In this document: piece by piece, positions 35,034-46,200 of the stretch | How positions within the stretch are numbered: the first letter of the stretch is position 1 | Layout of the letters: each line of letters opens with the position of its first letter | From: Stictocephala bisonia | Lineage: Eukaryota; Arthropoda; Insecta; Hemiptera; Membracidae | Length of the DNA: 64,000 bases | Direction of reading: 5' to 3' | Assembly: GCA_035578905.1 (NCBI GenBank) | Contig: JAQJVL010000663.1 | Coordinates: forward strand, 310,001 to 374,000 | The notes under the pieces: model-generated | What the model was told of the DNA's origin: nothing | What the model saw: the letters and a program-made list of their open reading frames with translations, nothing else | Database searches by the model: none | Program-made: the position numbers and the translations under genes

Positions 35034-35604
35034 AACAATTCTAAAAACATGTTTGAGGTTGCTTCACAAACTGATTTTGAAACTTTTTTAGTTTATCACA
35101 ACTTGTAATAAATTATGCAATGCCATTTCATAACCACATCCTATTACTGCCCTAATGTAAAACAAAATAAAAATAACAAAAATCAAGATATTCTGCTAAG
35201 TGTATTATAGTAATGTGTGTATGTGTCTGGTTGGGTATGTATTTTGAAAAGGGTGTCTGAATGTGTGTTTGTTTCAGCTTATTTTGCAAATATTTTTGCA
35301 CATACACTAGGTTTTATAAGTATACGTTAACCCTAGCAACCTTGCAAATGCTATTAATATGTTAAAATATGAATTGTAATACAAATTTACTGTACTTTTG
35401 GTTAATGCAAAACTGTTCTTGGGTTAATGATTTGGCCATTTAATATATGGATGGTCTGATGCCAAACTAAACCAACTCCAAATTCGATGTTTTTTCGGTT
35501 TTGTCATTGTTCACTTTAGAAAATACAATGCATTCATATGCCAGAGAGAATCATCTTCAAACAGCTGAGTTTGTGAGAGAAATTTATCTTATTTGTTTTA
35601 AAAC

Positions 35605-35796
35605 ATGGAGAATTTTAATTTTGTTTATGTGGCTGAAGCATTTGAGTTGGTTCATGGTGCATCCACTCCTTTAATACATAGTGAGTTAAACTCTAGTTTA
35701 TCCAACTTATTTGAAGATTCTGACGACGAGTACATCCCCCCTCAACATGCCGAAGATAGTAGTGAAGGTAATATTTCACATTCACTAATTATCTAA
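35605..35796 (+). pseudogene. acidic 63-codon ORF, possible transposase N-terminus
   Basis: Starts at an ATG, MENFNFVYVAEAFELVHG, and contains an acidic LFEDSDDEYIPP stretch like the N-termini of piggyBac-type transposases. No catalytic part follows before 38 kb. A small exon cannot be excluded because the frame ends close to a GGTAAT splice-donor-like site near 35768. Confidence 0.25.
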
Positions 35797-35799
35797 GCT

Positions 35800-36430
35800 C
35801 ATTTTCAGTTACATGCAATAGGTTAGTTTACATTAGCATTTCATCTTATGCCAAAGTGAACTAACTATTCCCTCCATATTATCAGCTGTTGTGGTTGTGT
35901 TTTTTTGTAACAGATTTATGTTTTAGCCTTTTAATGGTGTTATTAACAGATATCTGCAATGCAAGATACACCATCTGGTGTCGTAACTGGGATTTTGGAG
36001 TTAGTTCACTCTGGCAAACAGTGTTCAGATATTTAAATGATGTTAGTTCATTCTGGCAGATGAGGTAACATATTTTCAGTATGTTACTATTATTGTTTGG
36101 TCTCCAATCTTTGTGTGGCCACATGGAAACACAAAGTGTTTTAGGGTACAGGATTCCTTATTGTACTTTTTATGCAATTTAGGAACAAAATAAGATAATT
36201 TATGAATGGAGCACATCCTTGTCATTAAGGATAACAAATGTTTTGTTTCTATTTTATGCATTAATATATACTTTTTCCTTTTATGCAATAACTTTCTCCT
36301 TGAATTGTGTTACATTCACTAAATTACATCTTACTATTTTTTTACTTTTGTCTTTTTCACTCTCCACAGCCTGTTTACTTATTTATTACTCCAGACAAAA
36401 CTTGTATTCGTTAAAGATTCATAACAGTAT
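35800..36430. other. no feature recognised
   Basis: AT-rich; short ORFs on both strands look like chance. Confidence 0.35.
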
Positions 36431-36434
36431 CTTC

Positions 36435-36520
36435 TAGGAGGCACCCCTACACGCTTCGCGTGTAAACCACTCTACTCGCTGCGCTAGTTAAACCTCGGCC
36501 TTCGGCCTCGGCCAGTGACT
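36435..36520. repeat. cluster of three small GC-rich hairpins
   Basis: Three short palindromes follow each other in otherwise AT-rich DNA: ACACGCTTCGCGTGT, CTCGCTGCGCTAG and GAxxCCTCGGCCTTCGGCC-type (CCTCGGCCTTCGGCCTCGG). All share a TTC or TGC loop. They could be the end of a mobile element or structured RNA/DNA; function unknown. Confidence 0.6.
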
Positions 36521-36933
36521 GTTGACTACAAATAATAGTAAGTTATCAATATATTGTAAAATCACAGTATTAAAGTTATTTACTGTCTCTCACTCACATT
36601 ACTTGCGCAACTACCTGTTTATTAATGGACACATCCAATGATATTATTTACAAACACGATTCTTTGCGTTCCAACAGCTGCTAAACCTTATTGGAAAGCA
36701 GTGTTTACATTTGAACAGTTGTTACTTACAACTCATTTAAATGTCCATCCATGTTATTCTTATGACCGAAAAACGTATTTGGGGGGGGGGGTCCCATATC
36801 CTCCAGGGTGAAAATATTGAATAAATAAGATCTTATTGCACAACTACGAACAGAGGCACATTTTTTGACATCTGAACTGTTTAAATTGATCAAGAAATAA
36901 GGGAGGAGTGCGTTGACAAAAAACGCCTTCACA

Positions 36934-37840
36934 TAGAGGTGGGTCTAAGTAACTGGAACTGTCTCGTTGGTACTGTTTCACGCTCGTAACCGCGACAGTT
37001 CCGCTACAAAATTTGGAACTCCCATTTCCAACTTCCAACAGTTCCAACTCCACAGCGCCAGCGATACAGTCCCGGAACGTCAACAGTAGAGGTGTGCCAA
37101 ACAGTACCAATGCAACTGCGACGGTGCCGGCCGTGAGACAGTACCGCGAGACAGTTCCAGACGTCAACAGTACGTGGTGGAGGACCCATGGCCAATTATA
37201 CCCATCAATAAGTACTCTGGCTAAACAATACTTATGTTTCATTGCCACATCTGTTCCATGTGAACGTATTTTTTCGAAGACAGGTTTAATAATTAATGAA
37301 AGACGAACTCAGTTGAAACCTACAAAAGTTAGGGAACTCATATATTTAAATACGAATTATAACTATGTCAAAAAGTAGGCCATATTTAAAATTTTGTTCA
37401 TATATAGGGCTAAAAAGTTTAACTGTATTTTTTGAAAAATAAATCGTACTATCCTCTTTTTTTTAATCTTATTATCCCTGAGATTATTTATTTTTAATAT
37501 TCACGATCATATGCATTTTATCGATATATCCATAAAAATGGACCTTGTAGATGAATATTTATGTAGTATTAAAATCAAACATGTGTTTAACAGAGTAAAT
37601 AGTAGTAACTGTTTATGTTATAAGTACCAAGCTGGAACTGAAATTATGATTAAAAATCTACAACCATTGTGGTACTGGTACTGTGTAGAACTGAAACCAT
37701 CAAAGCTAAAAGTACCACAGAGAGTGGCTCATGAGTCGTGGAACTGTTTGGAACTGGAACTGTCTCGCGGTACTGTCTCACGGCCGGCACCGTCGCAGCT
37801 GCAGCTGGTTCCCTCATTGGTACTGTTTGGCACACCTCTA
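36934..37840 (+). mobile_element. internally deleted hAT element with 8-bp target duplication
   Basis: Flanks CCTTCACA (36926-36933) and CCTTCACG (37841-37848) match at seven of eight bases. The element starts TAGAGGTGGGTC and ends GGCACACCTCTA, an imperfect inverted repeat. Both subterminal regions are rich in ACAGTTCC/GGAACTGT and share CGGCCGTGAGACAGTACCGC in inverted form (left ~37124, right ~37765). A second TAGAGGTGTGCCAAACAGTA lies internally at 37088, flanked by GTCAACAG on both sides (37080 and 37163), perhaps a small insertion or duplication of an end. Only the C-terminal piece of the transposase remains. Confidence 0.8.
37165..37378 (+). pseudogene. hAT transposase C-terminal dimerisation fragment
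   Basis: Reads STWWRTHGQLYPSISTLAKQ, then YLCFIATSVPCERIFSKTG, then INERRTQLKPTKVRELIYLN before a stop. WW...YP.LS.LAK.YL and ATSVP.ER.FS are the signature of the hAT C-terminal region (ZBED/hobo-Ac-Tam3 type). The N-terminal and catalytic parts are deleted. Confidence 0.85.
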
Positions 37841-37848
37841 CCTTCACG

Positions 37849-38055
37849 TATTATATATAAAGCATTTTTTTAATGTATAAAATTACAATAAAGATTTTGT
37901 TTCTAATAATGGCATGATCATATCAAATATTTCATAAATATAAGACTAACATAATTACCTCCTTGTTTTTTATAAGTTGAATCTAAACGTATTCAATGAA
38001 TAGCTTATCTGTTTATTTGGCACTACAATATTTGTTTTCTTTCAGACAACTACAG
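37849..38055. other. no feature recognised
   Basis: Short AT-rich spacer between two transposon remnants. Confidence 0.3.
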
Positions 38056-38059
38056 AGTT

Positions 38060-39050
38060 TGCTGGGTGACTAGTTGACTGTTCAGGAAGCACTTGACCTT
38101 GGTTCGCTCAAGATTGCGATGACAGGGCCTATTTCCGACACGATATACTTTGCACCACCAGATACTGCAACGGACAATGACGAGGACACAGGTGACGATG
38201 ATGGTGGGGAAGAATTAGATAACCCAGCAATCAGACAAATTACAGCAGAGGCATAAATAAGATACCATGAAGCAGGAGATGAGATTTCTCAGGAAGCTGC
38301 TGGAGGTATTCTTGCAAATGAAGCAAAATATAATAATTATCCTTTTATTGGCGTTCCTTCTAACATTCGTAGAACTTGGTATTCTGGGTTAATTGATTAA
38401 GAACAGTGTTAAGTTTCCATTTAATTGAATTATTTCAGTTTTTTTATGTGGACATGTTTGGAATGTTTACTGTTGAATCAAATTAGGTTGCTTTGAAGGA
38501 AAAGATAAAAAAATTAATACAATGTTTTACAGCTATCTTCATACTTTTACGTTATAACTCAATTATAAATAGGCTTCTCTACTGGGACTGCTTTGGAGAC
38601 TAAAGAAATGAATTAATAATAAAATCTATGAGCCGTTGTAGGTTTGAAGAAGATAGACACAGTTAAAACACAGTCGGCTCAGTGAATCGCGTCCTCTTCC
38701 AGGCAAAATGTACTTTAAAAATAAAAACAGAGTTTACTATGACAATAATTATTATTATAAAAGATGGGTTCTGGTAGTAAAATGGAAGCATAACGCTAAA
38801 GTGACAATAACATCTAACAGCTGTGGTGTTGAACGTTTTGGCAATTCTAGGTGTTACTCTAAAACTGAGAAAAGTTTTTTAACTGTTTTAATATTTCTCG
38901 ATAGCATGTAATTGTCAAGAATATTGTGATTATAACCACTTTATGGGTGGCGTGGATAGATTAGACCAGTATGTTATTATGAATCGTATGCATGTCAGGA
39001 ACAAAATATGGTACTGGGCATTATTAACATGGCTTACTAGCTCGTCATTC
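38060..39050 (+). pseudogene. piggyBac-like (PGBD-type) transposase, internally deleted
   Basis: The N-terminal part, QEALDLGSLKIAMTGPISDT then IYFAPPDTATDNDEDTGDDD (about 38080-38250), is the acidic leader seen in PGBD2/3-like transposases. After a gap, about 38770-39040 gives WKHNAKVTITSNSCGVE, YSKTEKSF and YNHFMGGVDRLDQYVIMNRM then HVRNKIWYWALLTW in another frame. The FMGGVDRLDQY motif holds the third catalytic aspartate and KxWYWxL follows it as in the family. The first two aspartate blocks are absent, so the copy is internally deleted. It is a different lineage from the element at 7703. Confidence 0.75.
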
Positions 39051-39600
39051 TGGGATAAAATTAAGCCAACTAGATTTCCGGCGATAAATAGTTAAAATAT
39101 ACGTAAAAAAATGTGGCAGCCCTCCAAAAAGAGCGGGAAGGCTATCAACAACTCTCACCGGCTCCAGAGTAGAAACAGACGCCCGTTTTGATAAAATGAA
39201 CCACTGGGTCAAACAAATAGAGAAAAAGAGAAGACCTGCAAGGTAAGGTTGTGGTAAGTAATACTCACCTGTTTGAACGCAATGCGAAAACGAAATCTTG
39301 GACAATGTGTTGATTACTTTGAGAGTTTTAATACATAAAAACCAATATAACAATATGACAAAATAATATTTTGTTAAAATATTATTGTATTTTTATTACT
39401 TTGGAGCATCCTTGCAATATTACCTGTACCCTGTAAAGTTTAGCGTGTTCAAATGGACACAGCCCAAGTAACTGTAACCTACAGTGCTTAAAGTTTCCAT
39501 ATGAACACATCTTACCACTGATTACCTATATAACATTTAATTTCGTCTCTATTGCGTGTATAAAGTGATTTTTTCAATAAATAAAATATATTTTACAAAT
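39051..39600. other. no feature recognised
   Basis: AT-rich DNA without a supported gene. It leads into the palindromic element at 39602. Confidence 0.3.
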
Positions 39601-39601
39601 A

Positions 39602-39945
39602 CAGTACAAGGAAACGTCACACAACACAAATCTAACACAATATAAGCACAAAATGCACAAATATATAACAATACAAGTACAAAATGCACAAATATTATGG
39701 TACTTGTGTGCATTTTGTACTTGTATATATAGTACTTGTACATAAAATATACATATATAGTACTTGTATATATTGTACTTGTATATATAGTCTTGTACAT
39801 ACATTTTGTACTTGTATATAAAATATACTTGTACATTTTAATATATATATATATATATATATATTTTAATATATATATATATATATTAAAATACAAGTAT
39901 AAAACGTATACAAGTACCATAATATTTGTGCATTTTGTAATTGTA
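39602..39945. mobile_element. left part of a palindromic TA-flanked element split by the Helitron
   Basis: CAGTACAAGGAAACGTCACA at 39602 onward is mirrored by TGTGACATTTACTTGTACGG at 48534-48553, on the other side of the Helitron, and TA dinucleotides flank both ends (39600-39601 and 48554-48555). The matched arms extend about 70 bp. Inside the left part a second palindrome, ACAAAATGCACAAATATTAT...ACTTGT at about 39683 against ACAAGTACCATAATATTTGT at about 39911, encloses repeated TACTTGTATATA units and long (AT) runs. Without the Helitron the element would be about 414 bp, a foldback or Tc1-mariner-type MITE. Ends inferred by eye. Confidence 0.6.
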
Positions 39946-40770
39946 TCTATAAAAGCCAAATACCACTCACTGACTGACTCACTCACTGATCGCTCTACAG
40001 CCCAAACGGTAATACCTAGGAAGCTGACATTTTTACACAATATTCCTTGCATACTGAAAGCGTGCAATATTAAAGGATTTTGGGAAATTCCAACTCTAAG
40101 GGGGGTTTTGGGGGTGCCAAAAGCCCCAAAAGCGTAGTGTAGTCGTTCCAGTTTTTTGGCTCCACTGGCTTAACCGTTCATCGAATTTAAAATTTGACAC
40201 AAAATCGTTAGTCTGGAATTAGATTATCTACAACTTTGGTCTCTTGCCTTTTTTCATATCTCTCACCGTTTGGCTTAAAAAAGCACAAACTTCCAAGATT
40301 TCATCAAAAAGTGGAGAAATCAAGCTGTTTTTGGCAAATATTTTTCTAATAATTAGTTGGTTTAACTTTTTTAAGACATAGTATTATGGTAAAGAATGTA
40401 GTTTTCAACAACTTTCAACAGCTTTAGCGCCAGAACAGCACAAAAACAATATTTAAAATTAAATATGAAAAGCAATATGTCGGCCATAAGTGCTGTATTT
40501 GACTAATTTAATTAATTTTTATAGCCGGTTTTTTTCTTATAGTGTTTTATTTTTAGGAATAAGATAACGTTACCAGGATAAAATAATATAGTATTTCTTT
40601 ACTAATTCTGACCAACTATAATAACTTTATTTCTACAATGATAGGTCCTAGGATATTGAACCGCTGCACGTATAATATTTCCTAGTATTTGTGTGTGGTA
40701 TGTGGTATTCCCATCCATAGTGTGTGGTAGTGGGTAACAATATATCAATATATATAAGACATTAATGTCC

Positions 40771-41110
40771 ATACACGTACAATGGCATTGACCCCCCCCC
40801 CATACATGTACAGTGTCATTGAATACCCGCCCGCCCATACACGTACAGTGTCATTGACCCACCCTCCCACCCATACACATACGGTGTCATTGACCCACCC
40901 GCCCGCCCATACACGTACGGTGGCATTGACATTGCCTTGTGTAGTCCTTAACATTGGAAATGTACTAAGAATCAACTAATTAAAACAAAGAAGTTAGGTT
41001 ACATGGCCCACCCACTCACCCATACATGTACAGAGGTATTGACCCACACATACACGTACAGTGGTATTAATACCCGTACAGTATTTGAAGTATATCTACT
41101 TAATACCACT
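40771..41110. repeat. 36-bp minisatellite inside the Helitron, C-rich array with inverted centre
   Basis: 40771-40930 holds four to five C-rich units (CCCGCCCGCCCATACACGTA), including a run of nine C at 40791. Degenerate units continue at 41007-41080, and ACACGTACAGTGGTATT (41053) faces AATACCACTGTACGTGT (41102) across ~35 bp, where orientation flips to G-rich. Confidence 0.88.
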
Positions 41111-41397
41111 GTACGTGTATGGGTGGGCGGATCGGCGAATACCATTGTACGTGTATGTTTAGGTTAGGTTAGTGGATAAGTACCACTGTGCGTGTATGGG
41201 TGGGTGGGTGGGTTAGTACCACTGTATGTGTATGGGCGGGCGGGTGGGTCAGTGTCCACTGTACATGTATGGGCGGGCGGGTGGGTCAGTGCCACTGTAC
41301 GTGTATGAGTGGGCGGGTGGGCCAGTACCACTGTGCTTGTATGAGTGGGCGGGTAGGCCAGTACCACTGTGCTTTTATGGGTGGGCGAGTACATAAT
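41100..41397 (+). repeat. 36-bp minisatellite inside the Helitron, G-rich array 1
   Basis: G-rich units of (A/G)CCACTGTACGTGTATGGGTG type with GTCAGTACC variants, often GGGCGGGCGGGTGGG. It contains an unrelated AGGTTAGGTTAGTG segment near 41160. Confidence 0.9.
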
Positions 41398-41507
41398 GTA
41401 CATACATTTACGTATGAAATAATTTTAAGTAATTTAAATACCATTAAATAATGTATCTTGTCTATTAAATATAGTTCGACAAGATTTAATTAAATATATA
41501 ATCAAGA

Positions 41508-42058
41508 CCACTGTATGTGTATGGGTGGGCGGCTGGGTCAGTACCACTGTACGTGTATGGGTGGGTGGGTGGGTCAAGACCACTGTACGTGTATGGGTGG
41601 GTGGGTGGGTCAAGACCACTGTATGTGTATGAGTGGGCGGGTGGGTCAAGACCAGTGTACGTCTATGAACGGGAGGTTACTTAATAGATTACTTAATAGG
41701 GAAGTATTGATATGTCTTAGTGAAATAAGTTCTTGTTGGACGGGGTACCACCGCATACCTCTGTACGTGTATGGGTGGGCGGGTGGGTCAATACCACTGT
41801 ACGTGTATGGGTGGGCGGGTGGGTCAATACCACTGTACGTGTATGGGTGGGCGGGTAGGTCAATACAACTGTACGTGTATGGGTGGGCGGGTCGGTCAGT
41901 ACCACTGTACGTCTATGGGTGGGCGGTGGGTCAGTACCACTGTACGTCTATGGGTGGGCGGTGGGTCAGTACCACTGTACGTCTATGGGTGGGCGGGTGG
42001 ATCAGTACCACTGTACGTCTATGGGTGGGCGGTGGGTCAGTACCACTGTACGTCTATA
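41508..42058 (+). repeat. 36-bp minisatellite inside the Helitron, G-rich array 2
   Basis: About twelve G-rich units, interrupted at about 41665-41758 by unique sequence. Three sub-families occur in order: AAGACCACTGTACGTG, AATACCACTGTACGTGTATG and AGTACCACTGTACGTCTATG (with a shortened GGGCGGTGGG). The clustering of variants shows local amplification inside the Helitron. Confidence 0.92.
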
Positions 42059-42565
42059 TTACGTCCATGAAGGCTTTATTAGGCGCCTTCTTTGTTTATC
42101 CTCACACACTCCCTTCTCTATTGTTACTGTTATCATTTTGCTTATAGGAATCTATATTAAATTTTTATATAACGACTTTTGTAGTCACTTGAGTAGCTAC
42201 TGATCTAAATTTAACGAAGGTTGTTTAGTTAGCTGTTTTTTACTTACATAAAACTAACAGTTAAAGAGGGTGTGATGCATAAAATTGATGTCAGACTCGG
42301 TCATGAATTTCTGGGTTTAGTCTAAAGGTCAATACTGATAACACATCTCCCTCCCTCAGAGAACAGACATTCTTGCACACAGTGTGGTTTGTTCAGTCCA
42401 GTTGCTGTTCTGTTACAGACGCTTCCGTGCTTTCCTATACTACTACTCCTGTTGGATTCAGTTTAAAATATTATTTTAAATTTCTTATTGATTCTTACCT
42501 TTCTTTTATTTAATTGACAAGTTAGACTAATCATTTTCTACAGTAGTTTTCTACTTATCATTAGT

Positions 42566-43120
42566 TAGGTGTTTCCTATTACAGCTGTTGCTCCTAGCAA
42601 TGTTTATAGAAGATAATTTTTTTTATTTACTTTTCAATTTCTTACTTAGTGTTTAACTCTCTACTTTTAAGTTTTTCTACTTTATTTAGTACTCTTTTTA
42701 TCAAGTTAATCATTATATATTGTTTCTAAAGGTTAATTTAATTTTGTTTAGTTTTTAATATAGAGTTGTCGCTCTTTCGGTTTTTAAGACGATAGCTACT
42801 ATACTTTAATTTTTGCTTTCTTAACTACTTTTCTGTTTTTATTAGGTAGGTGTTTCCTACTATAGCTGTTGCTCCTAGCCTTTTCATAGAAGATAAATAT
42901 TTTTATTTTTACTTTTCACCTTCTTACTTAGTGTTTAACTCTCTACTTTAAAGTCTTTCTAATTTAGTTAATACTATTTTGATCAATTTGGCATTCTATA
43001 ATTTTTTCTAAAGGTTAATTTTAATGTTTAAGTTGTTTATATAAAGCTGTCACTCTTTCAGTTTTTAAGATGATAACTACTATATTTTAATTTGTCCTTT
43101 TTTAACTACATTTTTGTTTT
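42566..43120 (+). repeat. 281-bp imperfect direct duplication upstream of the Helitron gene
   Basis: TAGGTGTTTCCTA(T/C)TA(C/T)AGC begins at 42566 and again at 42847. Both copies contain CTTACTTAGTGTTTAACTCT, TTTCTAAAGGTTAATTT and CTTTC(A/G)GTTTTTAAGA. The period is 281 bp and identity is visibly below 90%. It lies in the 5' noncoding part just before the first ATG and may duplicate promoter or leader sequence. Confidence 0.8.
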
Positions 43121-43203
43121 TGATTCTCAGTTTCTAAGCTTCTTTTTTTGTACATTTGATTTTACTACGTGAAAATAGATTCTGATCAACAAACCCATTT
43201 GCG

Positions 43204-46200
43204 ATGATGGAACATATTAATGTTAATGGGGTTATGGTACCTCATCGTATTGTACCTGTGGGTGCTGATGGGTCGTGCTTTTTTTTAATCCCTGTCTTAC
43301 CTCATGTACGGTAATGTCTCCCATGCGTCTCAACTGCGAGCAGGCGTTGTAGAGTACGTTTGTAGCAACTGGCACCGGTTTCATGAGCATACAATGATGC
43401 CGTGTGGTAACATTTATAGAAGTTTAGCTGAATACCGTGCTGACATGTCTCTTTACACCACATATGCAACGCATTATGAAATTCAAGCCGCTAGCGAAAT
43501 ATACCCTTACCATCTGGTGATCTATCGTGATGGTTTGGTGATTGTTCAGCCTGATGAGTATGAACAGGAAAAGCCAATATTGCGATTTAAGTGTTCTGGA
43601 CCCATGATGAATGCCCACTTTGAACCTCTTTGTCCTCAGTACACACCTGCAGTTGCAACAACTGTCGTTGATTGGCCTATTAATTGTACTTTGCGTAGGA
43701 GTGAATACGCAGAAAATATTGATGATGAACAAACTGCTCAAGACGGCACAGACGATGATTTGCCACTTAACTATTTGTTAAAATCTGTTAAACGTGATAT
43801 TAAAGTAACGTCCAGTACTGACCTAATTACTTCCTCTTCTTCCGAAATAATCTCAACTGTTGATGTAGGTGTTGGTAAGAAAAGAAGAAAAAATCTACGT
43901 TCTAGAGTTACTGATAGAATCAAAAGGCAAAAACATAGAGAATCCGTAAAAAGACATAACAAAAAATGTCCTGAAATCAACAGAGAAGCAGTGAAAAAAT
44001 ACCATAAAAAGAATCCGGAAGTAAGTAGAGAGGTTGTGAAAAAGTACACTAAAAGTAACCCTGAAGTTCATAGAGAGGCTGTGAAAAAATACAACAAAAA
44101 TAATCCGGAATTACATAGAGAGGCTGTAAAAACCTATAATAAAAACAATCCTGATGTTAACAGGTGTTCGGGAGCTAAATACTCAATTAGACATGTGGAA
44201 GTTAATCAGGAAGCTGTTCGAAGGTAAAATGAAAAGAGGCAGTTGATCCCATGGAAAACAAAATCTTTATCTGGATTTCAATATGAACGCCTCACAGATT
44301 ACAGTAATGACAAGGTTGTCTCTCTTGGTGGCTACATTGAATGTAAGTGGTGCCATGCAAAAAAGTGGAAGGAAGAAAGTCCTGGCTTATGCTGCAGCAA
44401 TAACAAGGTTTATATTCCTTCCATTCAACAGCTTCCCGAACCACTCCATAGTCTTCTTACTAACAACCACACTCAGTCTCAACATTTTTTATCAAATATC
44501 AGAAAGTATAACGGCTGTTTCCAAATGACTTCATTCGGAGCTAAAGAGGTGGTCGAAGGAAATGTCATGCCAACTTTTAAGGTACAAGGGCAAGTTTACC
44601 ATCGAATAGGAAGTTTACTACCTTCCCACCAATAAAATCCCTCTTTTTTACAAATTTATTTTGTTGGGAACGACGAAAGAGAAACGGAAATAAGAGCCAA
44701 CCTCTTTAATATAGTTAAACCTTCTTTAGTTAGTCAAATTCAAAAATGTCTGCATGGTAACAATCCTTATATTCGAGATTTTAAAACTGCAATTGAAAAT
44801 GTTCCGGAAGGTCAGGAATTCAAGGTTGTTATTCATGCAGATAGGAAACCTGCAGATGGACATAAAGGTCGTTTCAACGTACCAGCAACAAGAGAGGTCA
44901 CTTTGGTTATTGTGGGCCAGGAGTTTGAAAAGAGGGATATTATTTTACACAGCAGAAACGCAAAGTTAATACGGATAAGTGAAACGCATCGAGCATATGA
45001 CGCACTCCAGTATCCTCTTATGTTCTGTCGTGGAGAAGATGGCTACGCTATCAATATTTTACAACGTGATCCAATATCTAACGTACATCTCAATAAAAAG
45101 GTCTCAGCTTGCGACTTTTACGCTTACAGAATAGTGGAAAGAAAAGGCGATGGAAGTTACTTATTACTGTACCGCAGCCTTTTCAATCAGTATTTGGTTG
45201 ATATGTATGCTAAAATTGAGACGGAGAGACTAAACTTCATAAGATTTAATCAGAGTAAGCTGCGAGTGGAAAATTATGTTCACCTTAAAGACGCCATGTG
45301 TAAGGGGGATGCTAACGTTTCAGATATAGGACAAATGGTCGTGTTAACATCCAGTTTTACTGGCGGTCAGCGCTATATGCACGAGAGAACTCAGGACGCC
45401 ATGACGTATGTTCGTTCTGATTTGTTCATAACATTTACATGTAATCCGAAATGGACAGAAATTGGAGCTGCCTTAAAAGACGGCCAAAAACCTCAAGATA
45501 GACATGACATTATAGCTCGGGTGTTCCATTTGAAAGTGAAAAAACTGATTAATCTTTTAACTAAAGGTTCAATTTTCGGCCAAAGTAGGTGTTACATGTA
45601 TACTGTGGAGTGGCAGAAGCGTAGCTTGCCTCATGTACACATTTTGCTGTGGCTGCAAAATAGGATCATGGCTGACGAAACAGATAATGTGATTAGTGCT
45701 GAGATACCCGACCCTGAAATGAACCCTGAACTACATGAAATTATCATGTCTACGATGATCCACGGTCCTTGCGGCAACTTAAATAGGAGTTCATTCTGCA
45801 TAGTTAATGGGTCATGCTCCAAAAGATATCCACGTCCCTTATCCAAAGAAACCCAAACTGCTGACGATGGCTACCCTCAGTACCGTCGAAGGTCTCCAGC
45901 TGATGGTGGTTACACAGTCAACATAAATAGAGTAGACCTAGACAGTCGGTGGGTAGTGCCGTACAATCCTGTTCTGTCACGTACCTTTTTAGCACACATC
46001 AACGTGGAATTGTGTAATTCTGTCAAGTCAATAAAATACATTTGTAAATACGTGAACAAGGGCAGTGATCAAGCAGCTTTTGTTTTGGAAAACGAGAGAG
46101 ACGAAGTATCAAGCTATGAAGCAGGCCATTACATCAGTAGTTCCGAAGCAGCTTGGCGTATATTTTGTTTCCCAATCCATGAAAGATATCCTCCTGTAAT

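Noticed and set aside
37088..37840. A hAT element starting at the internal TAGAGGTGTGCC (37088)
   Set aside because: The 8 bp before 37088 do not match the 8 bp after 37840, whereas the outer start at 36934 gives a seven-of-eight match.
39560..40137. Y/I-rich ORFs of 130-170 codons
   Set aside because: They arise from the AT-rich palindrome with TACTTGTATATA repeats and run across the Helitron 5' junction.
40771..42058. Helitron capture of a host gene fragment
   Set aside because: The extra DNA between the 5' end and the Helitron gene is minisatellite and T-rich noncoding sequence; no exon-like segment was seen.
43424..44049. Minus-strand ORFs opposite the Helitron N-terminal domain
   Set aside because: Shadows of the plus-strand OTU and basic-repeat coding sequence.
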